Below, piece after piece: positions 38,657 to 45,239 of a stretch of DNA of 45,239 bases. The stretch's first letter is position 1, and every line of letters begins with the position of its first letter. Made by a program: the position numbers and the translations under genes. This stretch comes from Candidatus Parcubacteria bacterium. GTDB lineage: Bacteria > Patescibacteriota > Patescibacteriia > CAIXNZ01. Below the pieces are notes generated by a model, which was not told the origin of the DNA, searched no databases, and saw only the letters and a program-made list of their open reading frames with translations. Location of the stretch: contig JAPLYF010000084.1 in the NCBI GenBank assembly GCA_026395675.1, positions 1 to 45,239 on the forward strand, given 5' to 3'.

Positions 38657-39358
38657 TTACGAAACCGCGGCACGGGCGCGCAGGCGTCCATCAGCAGAGC
38701 CAGGGCGGCAGTAGTCGACGTCCATCTCGTCACCGTGCCAGCGGACGCAAGGAACAGTGCCATCGGAATCGCGCGAACCCGAACAAAAAGTTGCGTTCTT
38801 GATGTCCAAATGTTTGCCTGTTCGCCAATGATAGAAAACTTCCAGAAACAGGCGCTCCTCAAGGGTGATGCCGTTAATTCCTTCTTTGGCGCAGTCATTC
38901 GCCGACTTGTTCTTATTTTCTTCGTCGGCCTCAATGCGATCACGCACAGAAATAGCATAAGTCTTTTCGGTGGTGCGCACTGACTTGATGGCGTTCAGAT
39001 CATTGGTGTAGCGCCAAACCGCAAAACGTTTCTTGCACTCGTCAAAGAGACGATTCGCGGTCAGGCCTTGGAGCATGACAGTCAGCCAGTTGAATCCTTC
39101 TTTTTTCTCGGGGATTGATAAGTCTGAGAAGTCCACTGTAAGGCCAAAAACTTCCAGGTAAAAACGTTCCAATTCTCTGCGTGGGTCTGGAATGACAAGC
39201 GCTTTGGCCAGGGTAGCCTGCAGTTCACTCTGGTTTTTAATCCAGTACTGCATTTCCTCCGGAGTCAGGTGCGGCGCCTGCTTAAGCAAAGCCGCTCCAA
39301 ACTCCAGTGCTTGCCTTGTCGTATCCTGTTTTTGCGGGACGGTACCATGTTTTTTCAT
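38657..39358 (-). CDS. Conserved Patescibacteria hypothetical protein, GC-rich
   Basis: The 233-aa product has an N-terminal helical part. A middle segment follows with NRLFDECKKRFAVWRYTNDL and VRDRIEADEENKNKSAN. The C-terminal half has ITLEERLFLEVFYHWRTGKH, LDIKNATFCSGSRDSDG, VPCVRWHGDEMDVDY and an end RLRARAAVS. I recall closely similar proteins, often in several copies, in Parcubacteria, with no assigned function. A strong AAGGAGGGAA site precedes the ATG. The gene is visibly richer in G+C than its neighbours, suggesting transfer or strong codon selection. An overlapping frame (38539-38958) is a shadow. Confidence 0.8.
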   Translation of the reverse strand: MKKHGTVPQKQDTTRQALEFGAALLKQAPHLTPEEMQYWIKNQSELQATLAKALVIPDPRRELERFYLEVFGLTVDFSDLSIPEKKEGFNWLTVMLQGLTANRLFDECKKRFAVWRYTNDLNAIKSVRTTEKTYAISVRDRIEADEENKNKSANDCAKEGINGITLEERLFLEVFYHWRTGKHLDIKNATFCSGSRDSDGTVPCVRWHGDEMDVDYCRPGSADGRLRARAAVS

Positions 39359-39503
39359 GGACGGTTCCCTCCTTCCGCGTATTAGCTCGCCAGCTTTCTT
39401 TACCTGACAAAATCAGGTTTTAATAATTAATTATTACAAATTAAAATTATTCTGTCAATCCTTTTTACCTAAAATTAAAAATTTTTCAACTTAAAGTACA
39501 TAT

Positions 39504-39591
39504 AAAAATCAGCCCGCGCCGGAATGACACATTTTAATGTGTTACTGTAACAGACTAAAGTCTGTCATTCCGTTCCCTTGGGCTGATTTTT
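39504..39591 (-). terminator. Terminator with nested palindrome insertion
   Basis: The outer stem AAAAATCAGCCC / GGGCTGATTTTT (39504-39515 with 39580-39591) is a classic terminator for the CoA-binding gene. Its loop contains a second stem GGAATGACA / TGTCATTCC (39521-39529 with 39563-39571), which encloses hairpins ACACATT-TT-AATGTGT and CAGAC-TAAA-GTCTG. Confidence 0.75.
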
Positions 39592-39989
39592 TATATTAAA
39601 TTTTCTGTCTCCACCATAATGCATTTGCCTTCCATAATTTTAAACCCAGCGCTTTGGGCCATATTAATTGCATCTCTAAATTCCGAACCTGGCTGAAACC
39701 ATAAACGGTTTAATTTTAAATCCAGGCATTCTTTAACGATTTTTTGGGCATTTTCCCTGCCAACGATTAAAACCACTACATCAGGCCTTTCCTCCATGGA
39801 AATTAAATCGGGAACACAAAGCAAACCAGCCACTTCTTCATACTTAGGATTAACAGGTACAACCTTAAAACCCTTATTTTTTAAATCAACTAAAACCCTA
39901 TACCCATATTTTTTCTTATTGGCAGTGGCGCCCACAATGGCGTAAATAAAATCTTTGTTGATGAAATCTTTGATTTGCGCTTCTTCCAT
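39591..39989 (-). CDS. CoA-binding (Rossmann-fold) protein, YccU-like
   Basis: CoA_binding_2 family. The 132-aa product from the ATG at 39989 starts MEEAQIKDF; a TTG three codons upstream is also open. A Rossmann fold is visible: IYAIVGATANKKKYGYRV (about residues 15-32), GFKVVPVNPKYEEV, PDVVVLIVGRENA and LWFQPGSEFRDAI. Members bind CoA in structures, but the cellular role is unclear. Its stop overlaps the terminator stem. Confidence 0.9.
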   Translation of the reverse strand: MEEAQIKDFINKDFIYAIVGATANKKKYGYRVLVDLKNKGFKVVPVNPKYEEVAGLLCVPDLISMEERPDVVVLIVGRENAQKIVKECLDLKLNRLWFQPGSEFRDAINMAQSAGFKIMEGKCIMVETENLI

Positions 39990-40065
39990 AAAATTCAATC
40001 TTAAATCATATATCTTAAATCTTACATCTTATAAACATTTTACCAAATTCCCAGCAAAAAACAAA

Positions 40066-40086
40066 AACACGCCATTATGACGTGTT
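40066..40086 (-). terminator. Terminator of the 89-aa gene
   Basis: AACACG / CGTGTT stem followed on the minus strand by TTTGTTTTTT. Confidence 0.75.
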
Positions 40087-40102
40087 AAAGAAATAGTAGA
40101 TA

Positions 40103-40372
40103 TTAATTTGTTCTTTTCAGTCCTTTTAAAAGGGGGATCTTCTCCATTTCTTCTGCCAGACCCGAGACTGCATTGCTCATATCTCTGGTGATAATAAAAT
40201 CAGCAACTTTGTCATTTTGCTTGCAAATTTCGCAGCTTGCGGAATGTTCAAGAAGAATGTCCCATTCGTCTTCTGTTAATTTATTTAATGGCTTCCCTAT
40301 ATCTGCCAACAGATTGTTTTTTTCTTCGCACGGCCACACGGCATCTTTTTCATCTCTAATTATATTTGCCAT
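40103..40372 (-). CDS. Small protein with anti-sigma-like H-x3-C-x2-C motif
   Basis: The 89-aa product carries His43, Cys47 and Cys50 in LLEHSASCEICK, the H-x3-C-x2-C pattern of zinc-binding anti-sigma (ZAS/zf-HC2-type) domains. No membrane segment and no adjacent sigma-factor gene, so an anti-sigma role is only a possibility. A strong AAGGAGG site, its own consensus promoter and a terminator make it a clear monocistronic gene. Confidence 0.75.
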   Translation of the reverse strand: MANIIRDEKDAVWPCEEKNNLLADIGKPLNKLTEDEWDILLEHSASCEICKQNDKVADFIITRDMSNAVSGLAEEMEKIPLLKGLKRTN

Positions 40373-40396
40373 CTGCGCCTCCTTTTTTGATTTTTT

Positions 40397-40425
40397 AGCT
40401 TAGCAAATTACTGGGTTCTTGTCAA
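40397..40425 (-). promoter_or_regulatory. Promoter of the 89-aa gene
   Basis: TTGACA (40420-40425), a 17-bp spacer ending TTTGC and TAAGCT (40397-40402) on the minus strand. Confidence 0.75.
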
Positions 40426-40493
40426 TCATTAGTTCTAAAATATAAAAAAATATTCCAAAATTAAAAATTAAAAATTAAAAATTAAAAATTTAC

Positions 40494-41450
40494 CTATTTC
40501 TTCCCCCAGTCAAAAATCGCCCCTTTCACTCCCTTAATATCCTGGATGTACTTATACGCAGTCAAAGCCGCCTTGGCGCCTTCGGCCGCGGAGATTACAA
40601 TTTGCTTAAATTTTATGTTGGTTACATCGCCCGCAGCCAGAACTCCTGCCAAACTTGTCTGACACTGCTCATCAATTATAATTTCATTATTTTCATTTAA
40701 TTTAACCAGCTCTTTAATTGGCGTAGCATCAACAGTGTGGCCGATTTCAATAAAAATACCGTCTAATTTTAATTCTTCTTGGGCTTTAGTTTTAACATCT
40801 TCAATGACCATGCCTTTAACAAATTTGTCACCTTTAATTTCAGTCACAATTTTATTTAATTTTAATTCAATATTTGGGTCTGACTTAATTCTTTCAATTA
40901 AAATTGCCTCACCTCTAAATTCTTCCCGGCGGTGGATCAAAAAAACTTTTTGCGCGATCTTTGCCAAATAATCAGCTGATTCCAGGGCAGAATTGCCGCC
41001 CCCCACCACAGCCACAATTTTATTCTTAAATAATGGGCCATCGCAAGTCGCGCAGTAGGCAACTCCCTTGCCCGTAAATTCTTTTTCACCAGGCACCTGC
41101 AAATTGCTGGGAGTTTTGCCAAAAGCTAAAATTATGGCCAAGGAAAGGTACTCATTGTTGTGTGCGGTTTTAATTTGAAAATGATTATTTGTTTTTTCAA
41201 TTTTAACAATTTCTTCATATTTAAACTGGCAGGCAAATTTTTCCGCCTGCTTTTGGAATTTTTGCATTAATTCATAGCCATTGACTTTATCAAAACCAGG
41301 ATAATTTTCCACCCAGCTCGCACTGCTAGCTTGACCGCCAATATCTTTGGTTAAAATTAAGGTTTTTAAATTGCGGCGCGAAGCATAAATACCGGCAGTT
41401 AAGCCGGCTGGACCGCCGCCAATAATGATTAAGTCGTATTGTTCTGCCAT
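40494..41450 (-). CDS. trxB: Thioredoxin-disulfide reductase
   Basis: Reduces thioredoxin with NAD(P)H through FAD. The 318-aa product has the FAD motif GGGPAGLTAG (residues 11-20), the redox pair CATC (Cys133, Cys136), the pyridine-nucleotide motif VVGGGNSALE near residue 148 and the C-terminal FAD motif GVLAAGDVTN. The NADPH-selective residue pattern (HRREEFR) near residue 174 is present. It follows trxA after a 127-nt repeat-rich spacer, so the two probably form one unit. Confidence 0.96.
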   Translation of the reverse strand: MAEQYDLIIIGGGPAGLTAGIYASRRNLKTLILTKDIGGQASSASWVENYPGFDKVNGYELMQKFQKQAEKFACQFKYEEIVKIEKTNNHFQIKTAHNNEYLSLAIILAFGKTPSNLQVPGEKEFTGKGVAYCATCDGPLFKNKIVAVVGGGNSALESADYLAKIAQKVFLIHRREEFRGEAILIERIKSDPNIELKLNKIVTEIKGDKFVKGMVIEDVKTKAQEELKLDGIFIEIGHTVDATPIKELVKLNENNEIIIDEQCQTSLAGVLAAGDVTNIKFKQIVISAAEGAKAALTAYKYIQDIKGVKGAIFDWGKK

Positions 41451-41467
41451 AGTTTTATAATGTTATT

Positions 41468-41515
41468 TGAACCACGAAAATTTTTTCATCCCGAAGGGAT
41501 CCCTTTGGGACGAAA
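41468..41515 (-). repeat. 48-bp dispersed repeat, copy 2
   Basis: The reverse complement is identical over 48 nt to 19965-20012. It contains TCCC-GAA-GGGA and TCCC-TTT-GGGA abutting (41489-41510). Together with an ATTTCGTGGTTC near 41563-41574 it forms the left arm of a ~107-bp inverted repeat between trxA and trxB. Confidence 0.9.
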
Positions 41516-41577
41516 TACACTAAATAAAGTTGAGTCCTTTTCGTGTAATTTCGTGCCAATATTTCGTGGTTCCGTTA

Positions 41578-41901
41578 TCAAATTATCTTTTCTAACTTAG
41601 ATTTTAAACCGTCCAAAGTTTGCGCTCCCACCCATTCTTCAATCACCTGTCCATTTTTAAAAATCTTAAAAGCCGGTATGGACATTATATCATACTTTTG
41701 CGCCAGATCCTGATTTTCATCAACATTGCATTTGGCGATTTTAATGTCTTTACCCTCAAATTCTTTGGCTAATTGTTCTAAAATTGGCACCATCATTTTG
41801 CAGGGACCGCACCATTCTGCCCAAAAATCAACTAAAACAGGAATATTGCTCTTTAAAACTTCTTCTTCAAAGTTAGCTATAGTTAATTTAATTTCAGGCA
41901 T
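41578..41901 (-). CDS. trxA: Thioredoxin
   Basis: General disulfide reductant. The ATG at 41901 gives 107 aa (MPEIKLTIANF); the TTG at 41913 is an unlikely longer start. The active site WAEWCGPCK has Cys31 and Cys34, and the cis-Pro is in IMSIPAFKIFKNG. Length is canonical. Upstream of trxB, its reductase. Confidence 0.96.
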   Translation of the reverse strand: MPEIKLTIANFEEEVLKSNIPVLVDFWAEWCGPCKMMVPILEQLAKEFEGKDIKIAKCNVDENQDLAQKYDIMSIPAFKIFKNGQVIEEWVGAQTLDGLKSKLEKII

Positions 41902-41906
41902 AACTA

Positions 41907-41935
41907 TTGACAAAATTTATTAATTATGCTATAAT
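41907..41935 (+). promoter_or_regulatory. Promoter of the 185-aa membrane gene
   Basis: TTGACA (41907-41912), a 17-bp spacer ending ATGC and a perfect TATAAT (41930-41935). The best consensus promoter in the window. Divergent from trxA. Confidence 0.85.
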
Positions 41936-42003
41936 TTATTTATCTAAACAAAATTTGATCTTTCCAATTTTAACGTTAATTTAGCCAAAAAGGAGAAGAA
42001 ATA

Positions 42004-42561
42004 ATGCTAAAAAAGTATAGTTGGTTAACTCCCTCAGTTTTTGAGGAGTTATATTGGCCATATCTAGTCCTGGCCATCTTCCCGGTTACTGCATTCTTTG
42101 CCTCACCCTTGCCTTTGTTTTTGGTCCTTGCCTCTATAATCGCCATGAATTTGGCAAAGATTGAAGAGGAAAAGCAAAATAGGTTTAAAAGGGCCAAGCA
42201 ATACAGAGAGAACCGGGAGAAAGAACTGCAGGCCGAAAATGCTGAGCTGGCAAAAAATGGTTTAGCGCTAATACCGCCGTTTAATTTCGGCCCTCTGGAA
42301 ATCCGGTACAAGGCGATCATCATGGATGCCCTGCGCGATTTAACAAAGTACTTCTTCGCCGGACTGGTTTGCTACAGCGCAGGGAAAATTGTCCATTTCC
42401 TTTTTACCGGTATGGGGATCTTTTCAACGGTCCTATTCGCTTACGTCAAGATACTTACGGTTCTTCTACTGGGCGCGACCTCAATCGTTCTTTTATTCCT
42501 CTTACTCCTCTGGCTATCAGACAAGGCCTACGAATTCACTATTAACAAATCCGAGGGCTAA
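42004..42561 (+). CDS. Hypothetical membrane protein
   Basis: Not recognised. The 185-aa product has two close hydrophobic segments near residues 19-50 and a charged coiled-coil-like stretch (about 52-80, EEEKQNRFKRAKQYRENREKE). A loop then leads to two long hydrophobic segments (about 110-135 and 140-172). Expression signals are strong: a consensus promoter, an AAAAGGAG site and a terminator, so it is probably well expressed. Its second half is slightly GC-richer than neighbours. Confidence 0.8.
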   Translation: MLKKYSWLTPSVFEELYWPYLVLAIFPVTAFFASPLPLFLVLASIIAMNLAKIEEEKQNRFKRAKQYRENREKELQAENAELAKNGLALIPPFNFGPLEIRYKAIIMDALRDLTKYFFAGLVCYSAGKIVHFLFTGMGIFSTVLFAYVKILTVLLLGATSIVLLFLLLLWLSDKAYEFTINKSEG

Positions 42562-42582
42562 GGGCTAAGAGCAAATACGCTA

Positions 42583-42617
42583 GGCGATCTATATATCTAT
42601 ATGGGTCGCCCTTTTTT
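42583..42617 (+). terminator. Terminator of the membrane gene
   Basis: GGCGA / TCGCC stem with additional AT-rich pairing inside, followed by CTTTTTTTATATTTTTTT. It ends where infB stops on the other strand. Confidence 0.75.
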
Positions 42618-44602
42618 TATATTTTTTTAATTATTTTTTCTTCTTGATATAAATTAAGCACATCACCAACCTTGATTTCTTGTTTACCCAAAAATTTTAG
42701 ACCGCACTCCTGGCCTTCAACTACTTCAGTAACTTTTTCTTTGCCTACCTGAACTTCGGCAATTTCACCCGTGGTGATAAATTCTTTCTTTCTATAGACA
42801 TCAGCTTTCAAATCTTTGCTCACTTTACCCTGCAGAACTTTACAGCCCAAAATCATTCCCCGCTCTTCGGTTTTGAAAATAACCTTTACTTCAGCTTTGC
42901 CGATCTCTTTTTTAATAATTTCTGGCTCTAAGAGAGCTGACAATTTTTCCTTAATATCCCCAAGTAATTTATAAATAACATTGTAATATTTTATTTCTAC
43001 TTTTTTGTCTCGGGCTAATTCCTCTGCTAAAGATGAGGCCTTAACATGAAAACCTATGATCAAGGCATTACTTGTTGTTGCCAAATCAATATCATTATCA
43101 GTAATATTGCCCAGTCCTTTGCCAATTATTACGGCTTTAACTTCTTTACTTTCTATTTTTTCAATCGACTCAGCAATAACTTCTAAAGAACCAAGCACAT
43201 CCGCTCTAATAATTATATTTAATTTCTTGACTCCTTCCTCTTCTTTTTCCTTGGGCATTATAAGCCGGCTAGCTAAAGATTCGCCTTTAAGCACTTCATG
43301 AACATTAAATTTCTTATGTTTTCTGGCTATCTCGCCCTTGACTTCAAGAATGTCACCGACTTTGGGCGGCATTTTTAAGCCAATAATTTTTACTGGCGTA
43401 GAAGGACCGGCAAATTCAATATCTTTATTAGTATAATCTTTCAAGGCTCTTGCTTTGCCATAATAAATATCATCTATACACAATTTGTCATTTAATTTTA
43501 AACTGCCATTCTGGATCAAAACAGTAGCCACTGGTCCTTCGCCCTTATCAATGTGGGACTCTATAATTGTCCCAACTGCCTCGCTGTTCGGATTAGCTAA
43601 AATCTTATCTTTTTCCATTTCACTCAGCAGTATAATTGTTTCCATCAGCTCATCCAGGCCAATATTTTCTTTAGCTGAGATTGGCACACAAATTGTCTTG
43701 CCTCCCCAATCCTCAGGTATTAAATTTAGAGAGCTTAAATCTTTTTTAACTTTTTCAATATTGGCTTCTGGCAAATCAATCTTATTTATCGCCACAATAA
43801 AGGGGATTTTTGCTTGCTGTATTATTTTGATTGCTTCGAGAGTTTGCGGCTTAACACTGTCATTGGCAGCGACTACTAAAATAGCCAGATCCGCAGCTTT
43901 GGCCCCTCTTGAACGCATGGCAGTAAAGGCCTCGTGTCCTGGCGTATCAATAAAGGTTATGAGATGGCCTTTCTTTTTCACCTGGTAAGCGCCGATGTGC
44001 TGCGTTATGCCGCCTGCTTCGCCCGCCACCACATTTGTTTTTCTGATCGTATCCAATAATTTGGTTTTGCCATGATCAACATGACCCATCACCACAACTA
44101 CTGGCGGCCTGGCTTTCAAGAATTTTTTGTCTTCTTTTTCAAGAATCTGCTTGATTTTTTCTCCGGCTAATTCTCCCCTGACTACCTCTTCAGCTAAAGA
44201 TATTTTAATGCCAAAGTCATCAGCAATTATTGAAGCAGTATCAAAATCAATCTTTTCATTTAATGAAGATAAAATCCCATTTTTCATTAAGGCCTTAATC
44301 ACCTCGTTGACTGGCTTGGCTATTATTTTGGCAAAATCCCTGACCGTAATGACTGCTGGGATTTCTACCTTTTTTATTTCTGCCTCTGCTACCTCTCCTA
44401 ATTCCTCTAATTCCTGCAATTTAGTTTTTTTATCTGCTTCGATTTTTTCTTTAATTTTTAGACCGATGGCTAAAATTTTTCGAGCCACCTTGTCATCTAT
44501 TTTAATTGCTCTCTTCCCAAAATCAAATCCAAATTCTGGCAAAACCTCCAAAAGTTCGCTGGTTGTGACTTTAATTTTTCTAGCTACTTCGGTAACGTTC
44601 AT
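42617..44602 (-). CDS. infB: Translation initiation factor IF-2
   Basis: GTPase that places initiator tRNA on the 30S subunit. The 661-aa product has two short IF2_N-like helical modules (residues 1-30 and about 85-135, VTVRDFAKIIAKPVNEVIKAL-type), then the G domain with GHVDHGKT near residue 172, DTPGHEAFTAMR and NKIDLP. Domains II-IV follow. The N-terminal region is much shorter than in E. coli. It has its own consensus promoter about 130 nt upstream. The stop touches the terminator of the convergent membrane gene. Confidence 0.97.
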   Translation of the reverse strand: MNVTEVARKIKVTTSELLEVLPEFGFDFGKRAIKIDDKVARKILAIGLKIKEKIEADKKTKLQELEELGEVAEAEIKKVEIPAVITVRDFAKIIAKPVNEVIKALMKNGILSSLNEKIDFDTASIIADDFGIKISLAEEVVRGELAGEKIKQILEKEDKKFLKARPPVVVVMGHVDHGKTKLLDTIRKTNVVAGEAGGITQHIGAYQVKKKGHLITFIDTPGHEAFTAMRSRGAKAADLAILVVAANDSVKPQTLEAIKIIQQAKIPFIVAINKIDLPEANIEKVKKDLSSLNLIPEDWGGKTICVPISAKENIGLDELMETIILLSEMEKDKILANPNSEAVGTIIESHIDKGEGPVATVLIQNGSLKLNDKLCIDDIYYGKARALKDYTNKDIEFAGPSTPVKIIGLKMPPKVGDILEVKGEIARKHKKFNVHEVLKGESLASRLIMPKEKEEEGVKKLNIIIRADVLGSLEVIAESIEKIESKEVKAVIIGKGLGNITDNDIDLATTSNALIIGFHVKASSLAEELARDKKVEIKYYNVIYKLLGDIKEKLSALLEPEIIKKEIGKAEVKVIFKTEERGMILGCKVLQGKVSKDLKADVYRKKEFITTGEIAEVQVGKEKVTEVVEGQECGLKFLGKQEIKVGDVLNLYQEEKIIKKI

Positions 44603-44710
44603 ATTTACTAAAATTCAAAAATAAAAATTACAATTCAAAATCCAAAATTTTAATTTTTAAACTGTAATTTTGCACTTTAAACTTTAAATTTTAAATTTAA
44701 TACTTATTAA

Positions 44711-44739
44711 ATAATATACTTTTAACTAGTAAAAGTCAA
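44711..44739 (-). promoter_or_regulatory. infB promoter
   Basis: TTGACT (44734-44739), a 17-bp spacer and TATTAT (44711-44716) on the minus strand. It shares the divergent intergenic region with the rny promoter. The rest of this 384-nt gap is AT-rich with no gene. Confidence 0.75.
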
Positions 44740-44751
44740 TTAAACGCGGTC

Positions 44752-44780
44752 TTGCAAAAAAAAAGAATCCATGCTAAACT
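44752..44780 (+). promoter_or_regulatory. rny promoter
   Basis: TTGCAA (44752-44757), a 17-bp spacer ending ATGC (extended -10) and TAAACT (44775-44780). The leader is about 200 nt. Confidence 0.65.
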
Positions 44781-44907
44781 AAAATCACTAATAAATAAAC
44801 AAATAGAGATAGGGATTTTTCTCAAAGAGTCACAATTTCATTTGACTGCGACTGATTAAACTTAAAAATGAACTCATATAAGCAAACTTTACCATCATTT
44901 AAAAAAA

Positions 44908-44933
44908 ATCGATTAAGCACTGACCTAATCGAT
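44908..44933 (+). promoter_or_regulatory. Hairpin in the rny leader
   Basis: ATCGATTA / TAATCGAT 8-bp stem with a 10-nt loop, about 55 nt before the rny start. RNase Y or RNase E leaders are autoregulated in some bacteria; here this is only a suggestion. Confidence 0.4.
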
Positions 44934-44986
44934 CTCTCTTAGGTTCCTTTTATCAATCCTTCCCTCTATTTTCTTATAGGAGAACT

Positions 44987-45239
44987 ATGGACAGCTTAAA
45001 TTTTATTATTTCAGCAATAGCTATCGTTGCTGGTTTTGTTATTGGCTATTTTGTGCGCAAATACATTGCTAAAAGAGAAATCGAAGGCGCTGAAGCCAAG
45101 GCCGAACATTTAATCAATGAGGCCAAAAATAAACAAAAAGAAATTTTACTTCAGGCCAGGGACAAGGCCTTAAAAATTATCGATGATGCCAAAAGAGAAG
45201 AGCAGCAAAGGCGCAACGAATTAGTGCATATCCAGCAAA
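44987..45239 (+). CDS. rny: Ribonuclease Y, N-terminal part (runs off the window)
   Basis: Membrane-anchored endoribonuclease that starts mRNA decay. Visible are 84 residues: an N-terminal membrane helix (about 5-24, ending VIGYFVRKY) followed by the charged coiled coil typical of RNase Y (EGAEAKAEHLINEAK, QARDKALKIIDDAKREEQQR). A TAGGAGAAC site precedes the ATG. KH and HD domains would lie beyond the window end, so the call rests on the N-terminus alone. Confidence 0.85.
   Translation, partial: MDSLNFIISAIAIVAGFVIGYFVRKYIAKREIEGAEAKAEHLINEAKNKQKEILLQARDKALKIIDDAKREEQQRRNELVHIQQ

Noticed and set aside
38539..38958. 139-aa frame overlapping the 233-aa gene
   Set aside because: Out-of-phase shadow without a ribosome binding site. 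The 233-aa frame has a strong one and conserved-looking motifs.

Overview
The window looks like a low-GC, small-genome bacterium of the Candidate Phyla Radiation (Patescibacteria, Parcubacteria-like). The reasons are: an S10/spc ribosomal-protein cluster with no L30 gene between S5 and L15; many short genes with their own promoters and terminators; a DUF5679 mini-protein; a secreted protein with a Patescibacteria-style C-terminus; and a 233-aa hypothetical protein whose motifs I recall from this group. The lineage call is inference. No rRNA gene or CRISPR array is visible.

Layout. On the minus strand, about 19.0 kb down to 0.23 kb is a str-S10-spc supercluster. It reads rpsL-rpsG-(MazG-like)-fusA, then an interruption (a 12-bp-periodic DnaA-box-like array, a structured RNA with terminator, an HD-GYP gene and a small acidic protein), then tuf-rpsJ, then a new promoter with an attenuator-like leader, then rplC-rplD-rplW-rplB-rpsS-rplV-rpsC-rplP-rpmC-rpsQ-rplN-rplX-rplE-rpsZ-rpsH-rplF-rplR-rpsE-rplO-secY-adk. 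From 19.2 to 20.5 kb lie a site-2-protease-like gene, rpmB and a DUF5679 gene. A tRNA-Pro(GGG) at 20.66 kb precedes a plus-strand DedA/PAP2/LssY-like fusion, a P-type cation ATPase, a four-helix-bundle protein, a GIY-YIG protein and tRNA-Pro(CGG), all with tRNA-like debris. From 26.4 to 29.2 kb are an L,D-transpeptidase, several tiny genes and ndk. From 29.2 to 38.4 kb, on the minus strand, are ComEC split into two genes, a 1104-aa surface protein, a GT2 glycosyltransferase and leuS. From 38.6 to 45.2 kb are hypothetical proteins, a CoA-binding protein, trxA-trxB, a membrane protein, infB and the 5' end of rny.

How it works together. Most genes serve translation: ribosomal proteins, EF-Tu, EF-G, IF-2, LeuRS and two proline tRNAs. 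SecY, the site-2 protease, the surface protein, the L,D-transpeptidase and the DedA/PAP2 protein serve the envelope. ComEC, ndk, MazG and adk fit DNA uptake and nucleotide salvage by a host-dependent cell. Regulation can be read unusually well. About fifteen sigma70-type promoters follow one pattern (TTGAC-like box, 16-17 bp spacer, often TGC before the -10). Several leaders carry hairpins, and the rplC leader shows mutually exclusive antiterminator and terminator pairings.

A family of dispersed double-hairpin palindromes sits between genes. One copy lies inside the rplX reading frame and a single-hairpin version forms the end of rpsQ. The most unusual items are the rplC attenuator, the 12-bp array plus structured RNA ahead of the HD-GYP gene, the double-hairpin family, the tRNA-Pro cluster interrupted around a GIY-YIG gene, and the run of tiny monocistronic genes at 27.3-28.6 kb.
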